From assembly GCA_910583685.1 (NCBI GenBank), contig CAJTXY010000036.1, forward strand, positions 1-11,404: a DNA stretch of 11,404 bases, read 5' to 3'. Both the position numbers and the translations under genes were made by a program. The notes beneath the pieces are model-generated. The model worked only from the letters and a program-made list of their open reading frames with translations, ran no database searches and was not told where the DNA came from. Positions within the stretch are counted from its first letter, which is position 1. The number at the start of each line of letters is the position of its first letter. Positions 7,059-11,404 of this stretch are shown piece after piece. Origin of the DNA: an uncultured Bacilli bacterium. Its GTDB lineage: Bacteria > Bacillota_I > Bacilli_A > RF39 > UBA660.

Positions 7059-7336
7059 TATACTTCACCTCGCTTTTTCTTTATTATTTTCTCAATTTCC
7101 AAATAGGTAGCATCGTCAATACTACATTCTAGACGTCTTTCTAATATTTTACTTTTTTGGGCTTTTTCAAGCACTTCTAAGTCTAGTTTTATATAAGCAC
7201 CTCGACCGTTTAATTTACTAGTCTCGTCTGCTACTACTTGTCCTTCAGGTGTACGAACAATGCGTAATAAGTCTTTTTTAGGAAGTTGTTCTTTGGTAAC
7301 TACACAAGTTCTCATTGGTATTTTTCTTACTTTCAT
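7058..7336 (-). CDS. ylxR: YlxR/RnpM (DUF448) RNA-binding protein
   Basis: Small basic nucleic-acid-binding protein of the nusA-infB operon. The B. subtilis homologue has been described as a modulator of RNase P (RnpM). The 92 residues show the family hallmarks: RKIPMRTCVVTKEQ at the N-terminus, KKDLLRIVRTPEG, and the signature GRGAY at 44-48. AGGAGG stands 8 bases before the ATG. It follows the unrecognised 155-residue gene by 21 bases and overlaps infB by one base. Confidence 0.95.
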   Translation of the reverse strand: MKVRKIPMRTCVVTKEQLPKKDLLRIVRTPEGQVVADETSKLNGRGAYIKLDLEVLEKAQKSKILERRLECSIDDATYLEIEKIIKKKRGEV

Positions 7337-7357
7337 TCCTACTTCCTCCTTTTATTT

Positions 7358-7825
7358 TTAATTATTTCTACTATATATTTTACAATAATTGTCTTCCTTA
7401 AAAATGGGTCTTAAAGATTCCAAACTGCATTGATTGATTTTTACAAGTTTAATTAAGGTATCCTGTTCCTCTTTTGTGATTTTGTACCCATAAATTCTAG
7501 GATCAGGAACTTCAATAGCAGCATAAGAACCAAGGTGGGCTCCATAGATTGTAAAATTACATAATCCCAAAAAATCAATAGCTAAAGCTTTATAATCATA
7601 GTCTGAATAGTTAACATCATAATACTCAGGATGTTCCAATTGACTTCTCACATTTTCAAATAATATCCTAGGATCTGTTTTTAATATTTCCAGTGTCAGA
7701 TATCGAAAATTTGCATTGTGGCAAGCTGTTATATTATTTATAGAATCAAAGCTATAAAAATCACCATTTCGAAGAACTGCACCTTTCATACCCTTCGGTA
7801 GATTGGTTATACTATATTTTTCCAT
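7358..7825 (-). CDS. Unrecognised 155-aa protein between nusA and ylxR
   Basis: I do not recognise this protein. It has no signal peptide or membrane segment. The N-terminal part (PKGMKGAVLRNGDFYSFDS) looks like a short beta hairpin. The centre has the aromatic-rich stretch YYDVNYSDYDYKALAIDFLG followed by FTIYGAHLGSYAAIEVPDPR. The C-terminal 40 residues look helical. No catalytic motif stands out. The start is 2 bases after the nusA stop, with only a GGGAAG-like Shine-Dalgarno in the end of nusA, so coupling to nusA is likely. It interrupts the otherwise very conserved nusA-ylxR adjacency. It is not ylxQ, which is shorter, L7Ae-like and lies on the other side of ylxR. Confidence 0.75.
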   Translation of the reverse strand: MEKYSITNLPKGMKGAVLRNGDFYSFDSINNITACHNANFRYLTLEILKTDPRILFENVRSQLEHPEYYDVNYSDYDYKALAIDFLGLCNFTIYGAHLGSYAAIEVPDPRIYGYKITKEEQDTLIKLVKINQCSLESLRPIFKEDNYCKIYSRNN

Positions 7826-7827
7826 TT

Positions 7828-9015
7828 CTAATCTTCCCGTCTTAAATTGATTCCTTCATTTCTTGCTTGTTCATAGTTTTTAATATCGATTTTATAATGT
7901 GTCAAACGACTAGCAAGACGGGCATTTTGACCACGTCTTCCAATAGCAAGAGAAAAATTATCATCATCTGCCACTACAATTGCCTCTTGTTTTTTAGGAT
8001 CTGTAATTAAAACAGATAAATCTTTAGCAGGAGAAAGTGCGTTTTCAATAAACACAGCTGGGTCCTTATCATATCTTATGACATCAATCTTCTCTCCATG
8101 CAACTCTTCAATAATTCTAGCAATACGGCTTCCTTTTTCACCAATGCAGGCACCAATTGGGTCTACACTAGGATTTTCTGAATATACTGCTACTTTACTA
8201 CGAGCACCAGCATCACGTGCTACACTATATAAGAGAATTGTACCATCAGATAACTCAGGAATTTCAAGCTCAAATAAACGTTTTACAAAACCATAATGAT
8301 TACGTGATAGTAAAACTAATAAGTTCTTACCATTATTATCTACTTTCGTTACATAAACTTTAATTTGACTACCCATTTCGATTTTTTCACCTGGAATGAT
8401 ATCTTTCTTAGGCAAAATTCCATTCGTTCTTCCAAGATCAATAAAATAATTATCTGTATCTTCTAATGCAACGGTTCCAATTAATAATTCATCTTGCTTA
8501 TCTCCAAACTCACCCATAATGCTGTTTCTTTCTGCTTCACGGATTTTTTGAACGACTACCTGTTTTGCCGTAGAGGTTGCAACACGCCCAAAATCTTTTG
8601 GTGTTACTTCTGTATCAATCGTATCTCCTACTTCGAGTGTTTTATTAATCTTCTTTGCTTCACTTACTTTGATTTCAACTTCTGGATTAAAGAAAGATAT
8701 TTTCTTCTCTTCTTTTTCTTCCCCTTCATTATCTTCTGTAGTGTCTTCTTCCTCTTCCTCTGTGTAATTTTCAAATAAGTAGTCTTCATATTCTTCTTTT
8801 GTCATTTTCTCATCTTCTACTACTGTTAAATAAGAATACACTTTAATTTCTCCTGTATCACGATCAATTGAAACTTTTACATTTGTTTTTGATTTAAAAT
8901 TCTTTTTGTATGCAGAAGTAAGTGCAAGTTCCATAGCATCATATACAACATCTGGATCAATATTTTTCTCTTTTACAATATTATCTACTGCATTTAAAAA
9001 TTCTTTACTGTTCAT
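7828..9015 (-). CDS. nusA: Transcription elongation/termination factor NusA
   Basis: RNA polymerase-bound factor controlling pausing, termination and antitermination. It has 395 residues (B. subtilis 371) with the Firmicutes layout: N-terminal polymerase-binding domain (1-165), S1 domain (about 174-238), KH1 with IGEKGSR (291-297), KH2 with IGRRGQN (358-364), and a short tail without the acidic repeats of E. coli NusA. The core motif VTPKDFGRVATSTAKQVVVQ is present. An additional strongly acidic segment lies at about 67-112 inside the N-terminal domain (five Glu in a row at 86-90, and many more to 103). The start has GGGAG upstream within rimP. The ATG overlaps the end of rimP by 11 bases. 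Confidence 0.97.
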   Translation of the reverse strand: MNSKEFLNAVDNIVKEKNIDPDVVYDAMELALTSAYKKNFKSKTNVKVSIDRDTGEIKVYSYLTVVEDEKMTKEEYEDYLFENYTEEEEEDTTEDNEGEEKEEKKISFFNPEVEIKVSEAKKINKTLEVGDTIDTEVTPKDFGRVATSTAKQVVVQKIREAERNSIMGEFGDKQDELLIGTVALEDTDNYFIDLGRTNGILPKKDIIPGEKIEMGSQIKVYVTKVDNNGKNLLVLLSRNHYGFVKRLFELEIPELSDGTILLYSVARDAGARSKVAVYSENPSVDPIGACIGEKGSRIARIIEELHGEKIDVIRYDKDPAVFIENALSPAKDLSVLITDPKKQEAIVVADDDNFSLAIGRRGQNARLASRLTHYKIDIKNYEQARNEGINLRRED

Positions 9016-9265
9016 CTTTTACTTCTCCCTTCTCTTTTGAACTAATGTCTAATACATACTCTCCTTCTACCAAATCAGCTTCATCCATTATAGGATTAAT
9101 TATACGTGATGCTTCTGTAATTAGGTCTAAGTCAATTATCGCTTCACTATCTAAAATAATATTTAGCGATGTAATATTTTCTTCCTCACTTATATAAGCT
9201 TCACTCACAAATAACCCTAAATCATCAATTGCACAATCCACTAATTTCTTTACTTTTTCAGTCAT
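9005..9265 (-). CDS. rimP: Ribosome maturation factor RimP, N-terminal domain only
   Basis: RimP assists 30S assembly. This copy has 86 residues against the usual 140-160. It matches the N-terminal domain: LVDCAIDDLGLFVSEAYI, LNIILDSE (34-41), LDLITEASRIINPIMDEAD, and GEYVLDISS (68-76), which corresponds to the end of the domain where the family normally reads GxYxLEVSSPG followed by RPL and an SH3-like C-terminal domain. Here it goes into KEKGEVKDEQ and stops. The stop lies 11 bases inside nusA, so there is no room for the missing domain and no frame carrying it was seen. AGGAGGTGA stands 7 bases before the ATG. Identity rests on position (directly before nusA) plus the N-terminal pattern. 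Confidence 0.85.
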   Translation of the reverse strand: MTEKVKKLVDCAIDDLGLFVSEAYISEEENITSLNIILDSEAIIDLDLITEASRIINPIMDEADLVEGEYVLDISSKEKGEVKDEQ

Positions 9266-9287
9266 AAATGCTCACCTCCTAAGAAAT

Positions 9288-9322
9288 GAAAGAGCGGGAC
9301 TTTTCTTGTTCCCACTCCTTTC
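9288..9322 (-). promoter_or_regulatory. 5'-terminal hairpin in the rimP leader
   Basis: Minus-strand GAAAGGAGTGGGA pairs with TCCCGCTCTTTC, a 12-bp stem with one bulged G and one G-U, with loop ACAAGAAAAG. It begins about two bases after the predicted transcription start, and the Shine-Dalgarno AGGAGG follows about 7 bases later. The following ATTTCTT is not a proper U-tract, so it looks like an mRNA-stabilising or regulatory hairpin rather than a terminator. Confidence 0.55.
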
Positions 9323-9330
9323 TGTCTCTT

Positions 9331-9359
9331 ATTATAACATAAATATAATAAAACACCAA
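9331..9359 (-). promoter_or_regulatory. Promoter of the rimP-nusA-infB-rbfA operon
   Basis: Minus-strand TTGGTG (-35, 9354-9359), exactly 17 bases, and TATAAT (-10, 9331-9336) preceded by TGT, an extended -10. The expected start is near 9324, giving a leader of about 60 bases. No other promoter of comparable quality was seen before rbfA. Confidence 0.8.
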
Positions 9360-9406
9360 CTATTTTTTTATCATTGGTTTTATTTTCACTTTTTTGTCCT
9401 AATATG

Positions 9407-9955
9407 TTAAAAACGGAACAAAAATTTCATTAATACCTCATATATTTCAGGTCTTTCTACTATTTCTTTGTTCTCTATTTTCTTCTCTAATTCTGTTAGT
9501 TCCACAAATTTAACAGCCTGTACTTCACTTTCTTGAAAATATAGAGTTTTGTCATCCAATATTGAGGTTCTAAGAATGAAGAAATCGTAAAACTGGCGTT
9601 CTATAAAATCTTCTTTAAACTTTTGCTCTTTTCTAAAAGAATACATATATCTAAAATCCTTGATTTCTGTTCTATAGCCAAGTAGGACTGATACTTCTTC
9701 ATTAATTTCACGGGCTGCTGCAGAAAGAGAGTCTTGTCCTGCTGAAATGTGACCTGCCACAGAGATATCCCACATACCAGCATTTTTTTCTTTATTGCTA
9801 CTTCTTTGCTGTAATAAAACCTCATTTTTCTCATTTACTATCGCTACCACAATTGATCTATGCCAAAGGCCCTTTTTATGGATTTCACTCCGTGGTAAAA
9901 TTTCGCTAGTAAAAACTCCATTTTCATCTAATACATCAATTAATTCTTCTTTCAT
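9407..9955 (-). CDS. Idi-like Nudix hydrolase
   Basis: Nudix-fold pyrophosphohydrolase of the COG1443/YfcD-like group related to isopentenyl-diphosphate isomerase; substrate unknown. It has 182 residues. Group features are VLDENG, PRSEIHKKGLWHRSIVVAIV (21-40), EVLLQQRS and the Nudix box starting at G68 (GHISAGQ) and ending REINEEVSV (82-90). Two box positions deviate: the first Glu of Gx5E is Q74, and the Gly after EE is S89. The metal-binding REINEE is intact. I place the start at 9955, not further upstream, because AGGAGGT lies 5 bases before it and a promoter covers the upstream extension. It is divergent from the CPBP gene, and its 3' end is 48 bases upstream of the rimP -35. Confidence 0.88.
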   Translation of the reverse strand: MKEELIDVLDENGVFTSEILPRSEIHKKGLWHRSIVVAIVNEKNEVLLQQRSSNKEKNAGMWDISVAGHISAGQDSLSAAAREINEEVSVLLGYRTEIKDFRYMYSFRKEQKFKEDFIERQFYDFFILRTSILDDKTLYFQESEVQAVKFVELTELEKKIENKEIVERPEIYEVLMKFLFRF

Positions 9956-9960
9956 CGTAG

Positions 9961-9967
9961 ACCTCCT
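9961..9967 (-). promoter_or_regulatory. Shine-Dalgarno that fixes the Nudix gene start
   Basis: AGGAGGT on the minus strand, 5 bases before the ATG at 9955. An in-frame ATG at 10003 has no comparable site and lies upstream of the -10 element. Confidence 0.8.
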
Positions 9968-9973
9968 TTTTTC

Positions 9974-10002
9974 ATTATAATATATTATCTTTATTTTTTC
10001 CA
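9974..10002 (-). promoter_or_regulatory. Promoter of the Nudix gene
   Basis: Minus-strand TATAAT (9974-9979) with TGGAAA (9997-10002, four of six matches to TTGACA) 17 bases upstream. The transcript would begin near 9967, leaving a leader of only about a dozen bases that is mostly the Shine-Dalgarno. Confidence 0.55.
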
Positions 10003-10049
10003 TCTTTCTTTTCCTTTTAATTTTATAGGAGTTATGATATATTTAAATT

Positions 10050-10056
10050 AGGTGAT
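10050..10056 (+). promoter_or_regulatory. Shine-Dalgarno that fixes the CPBP gene start
   Basis: AGGTGAT, with the core ending 6 bases before the ATG at 10061. The in-frame GTG at 10052 is part of this site and therefore unlikely to be the start. Confidence 0.75.
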
Positions 10057-10060
10057 AAGA

Positions 10061-10762
10061 ATGATAGAAAAGATAAAAAATAAAAAATATATTAAGATAG
10101 TACTACAAAGCATTTTAGTTTTTTTACTATTTTATTATGGAAGCTATTTTCAATTAATTCCTATTTTAATATTCAATCTTGATTTAAAAAATCTTAATAG
10201 TGCTACAGAAATTTATTTAAGTTTATTTTCTAATATTATGATATTACTATCTCTTTTTTTCATTTATTATCAAGAACTTATTGGTGAATGGAAAAAATTT
10301 AGAAAAGGCCTACTTTCAAACCTTGATATTGGATTTCGTTATTGGTTTATAGGACTTGTTGTAATGGCTTTATCTAATATTGTTTTGAGTTTTATTTTAA
10401 ATGCAGGTGGTGCTACTAATGAGAAGATGGTTCAAGATATGATTACAACACTTCCTATTTTAATGTTATTAAATGCTGGAATTATTGCTCCAATTATTGA
10501 AGAAGTAGTATTTCGCAAAGCATTTAAAAATATTTTTCAAAAAAAATGGTTATTTATTTTAGTATCAGGTATTATTTTTGGAGCCTTACATGTTATCACA
10601 ACTTTCAAAACACCTTTAGAGCTTTTATATATTATTCCATATTCTTCACTAGGAATTGCTTTTGCCTCTATGTACTATAAGACAGATACTATTTATACTT
10701 CTATTAGTATGCATATGATGCATAATTTAGGATTAACTTTAATCTCGATTTTTATGAAATAA
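10061..10762 (+). CDS. CPBP-family intramembrane metalloprotease (CAAX protease-like)
   Basis: Integral membrane protein of the CPBP (Abi/Rce1-like) family. Members include prenyl-protein endopeptidases, and in bacteria some act in bacteriocin self-immunity or processing of membrane peptides. It has 233 residues with several hydrophobic segments (about 12-40, 51-70, 93-114, 128-146, 163-177, 187-205, 211-230). The three active-site motifs are complete: EEVVFR (E147, E148, R152), FGALH (F173, H177) and HMMHN (H218, N222). Loops are basic on the predicted inner side (WKKFRKG). It starts at ATG 10061 (AGGTGAT upstream). It stands alone on the plus strand, divergent from the Nudix gene, and ends at a strong terminator. 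No small bacteriocin-like peptide gene is adjacent, so an immunity role cannot be argued from context. Confidence 0.92.
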   Translation: MIEKIKNKKYIKIVLQSILVFLLFYYGSYFQLIPILIFNLDLKNLNSATEIYLSLFSNIMILLSLFFIYYQELIGEWKKFRKGLLSNLDIGFRYWFIGLVVMALSNIVLSFILNAGGATNEKMVQDMITTLPILMLLNAGIIAPIIEEVVFRKAFKNIFQKKWLFILVSGIIFGALHVITTFKTPLELLYIIPYSSLGIAFASMYYKTDTIYTSISMHMMHNLGLTLISIFMK

Positions 10763-10801
10763 AAAAGGTTTACTTTATTTTATAGATAAAGTAGACCTTT
10801 T
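10763..10801. terminator. Bidirectional terminator between convergent genes
   Basis: A 16-base arm (10763-10778) pairs with 10786-10801 with one G-U and a 7-base loop. The plus-strand arms are AAAAGGTTTACTTTAT and ATAAAGTAGACCTTTT. A/T runs flank both sides, so it can stop the CPBP transcript (plus) and the surface-protein transcript (minus). Confidence 0.92.
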
Positions 10802-10865
10802 AATTTAGGCAACGTAATATTTGTATTTAATAGGAATAGCAAGAAAATTTGTTACCACATAACTA

Positions 10866-11404
10866 TTAATCCATAACAATAGTAAATGGATTGGAGGGTG
10901 TTCCATCTCCATCTGCGACTGTTGCAGTGGATCCTAGTGATATGGTTGGACGAACACCTCCTGGTTCGTTTACAAAATTGTTAAGGAGGTTTCCGCTAGA
11001 GCGTAAAACGCATACTCGTGCATTATCATAATCATAGTAACGGGGTGACAAAGCCCAATTTGTTTGGTCAGTATGTAAATAACTTGAGTCACTGTAGCCA
11101 TTCCATCCATGTCCTGCTAGTGTTAATTCATCTGCAGTTAATAAGGCTACTGGGTAAGTTAACTTTCCATTTCCTATTTTATCACTTACCGTAAATCTGT
11201 CATTTTTATTTGTACATTCTACACTTGGGCTTATTGTTCTAAGGTTTCTTCTATCTACACTAAAAAATGTATAATCTGCTCTATTGTTTCCTGTTATTAT
11301 TGACGAGTCCTCATCTTTATTCTTTAATGGTCCGCGGTCAATACTTCTATCATTACACCAAATTGTGTCTTCCAACTTGTCAGTATACTCTACCATATTA
11401 CTAG
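10866..11404 (-). CDS. C-terminal part of a large secreted/surface protein (partial)
   Basis: The reading frame stays open through the right edge, so the N-terminus is missing and the Met at 11396 is probably internal. The visible 178 residues have the pattern IWCNDRS, then VECTNKNDRFTVS, GNGKLTYPVALLTADEL, NWALSP...ARVCVLRSSGNLLN and GVRPTISL, ending DGTPSNPFTIVMD. The W-x-L-S-P...G...GVRPxxxL core resembles the DUF6273-type module of extracellular proteins in gut Firmicutes. I recall similar tails on pilin-like proteins with a prepilin-type N-terminus, but that end is outside the window. The Cys of WCND and the Cys of VECTN could form a disulfide. No membrane anchor or LPxTG motif lies at the C-terminus. 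Its transcription ends at the shared terminator 65 bases on. Confidence 0.75.
   Translation of the reverse strand, partial: SNMVEYTDKLEDTIWCNDRSIDRGPLKNKDEDSSIITGNNRADYTFFSVDRRNLRTISPSVECTNKNDRFTVSDKIGNGKLTYPVALLTADELTLAGHGWNGYSDSSYLHTDQTNWALSPRYYDYDNARVCVLRSSGNLLNNFVNEPGGVRPTISLGSTATVADGDGTPSNPFTIVMD

Noticed and set aside
8078..8778. Plus-strand open frames opposite nusA, one rich in Phe and Cys
   Set aside because: The Phe-rich sequence is the complement of the acidic NusA loop; no start signals.
9361..9406. Terminator for the Nudix gene
   Set aside because: Only a CCAA/TTGG stem with a 15-base loop and a bulge can be drawn, and it overlaps the rimP -35; too weak to call.
9601..9980. Alternative frames over the Nudix gene (one minus, one plus)
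   Set aside because: They overlap the Nudix domain, which has the right motifs, Shine-Dalgarno and promoter.
1..11404. TGA read as tryptophan (Mollicutes code)
   Set aside because: Conserved tryptophans checked use TGG, and the only TGA stop noted (end of the 133-residue gene) is followed at once by a properly spaced start.
1..11404. CRISPR array, IS element, phage gene or defence system
   Set aside because: No regularly spaced repeats, transposase, integrase or known defence motif was found. The CPBP protease lacks a neighbour that would suggest an immunity system.

Overview
The window is AT-rich, densely packed, low-GC Gram-positive-type DNA that uses the standard bacterial code. Conserved tryptophans are read from TGG, and TGA appears only as a stop. 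The gene content (a T-box riboswitch, DnaI, YlxR, RbfA, a threonyl-tRNA synthetase without a TGS domain, and a surface protein of a kind I recall from gut commensals) suggests an uncultured Bacilli/Mollicutes-like lineage, for example RF39- or Erysipelotrichales-related. That placement is inference from gene style, not from a marker gene.

Region 1 (1-3145, minus strand): a threonine-responsive operon. An extended -10 promoter near 3074-3101 drives a full T-box leader (stem I, specifier loop containing ACT, stem III, antiterminator and competing terminator). Next come two small unrecognised genes (2421-2822 and 1919-2416), then thrS. The thrS stop codon lies inside its own terminator hairpin.

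Region 2 (3146-4079, minus): dnaI, the helicase-loader ATPase, with a possible promoter of its own behind a weak terminator at the end of rbfA. dnaI next to thrS is the usual Firmicutes neighbourhood.

Region 3 (4106-9359, minus): the rimP-nusA-ylxR-infB-rbfA operon of transcription and translation factors, read from one strong promoter at 9331-9359. Genes overlap or nearly touch. Two unrecognised genes are inserted in it: one of 155 residues between nusA and ylxR, and one of 142 residues between infB and rbfA. RimP consists only of the N-terminal domain, and NusA carries an extra acidic segment.

Region 4 (9407-10801): a divergent pair, an Idi-like Nudix hydrolase (minus) and a CPBP-family membrane protease (plus). 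The latter ends at a strong bidirectional terminator shared with the gene facing it.

Region 5 (10866-11404, minus): the C-terminal part of a secreted or surface protein that runs off the right edge.

No IS element, phage gene, CRISPR array, tRNA or rRNA was seen. The most notable material is the set of four unrecognised genes threaded through otherwise universal operons, two of them under threonine T-box control, together with the minimal RimP.
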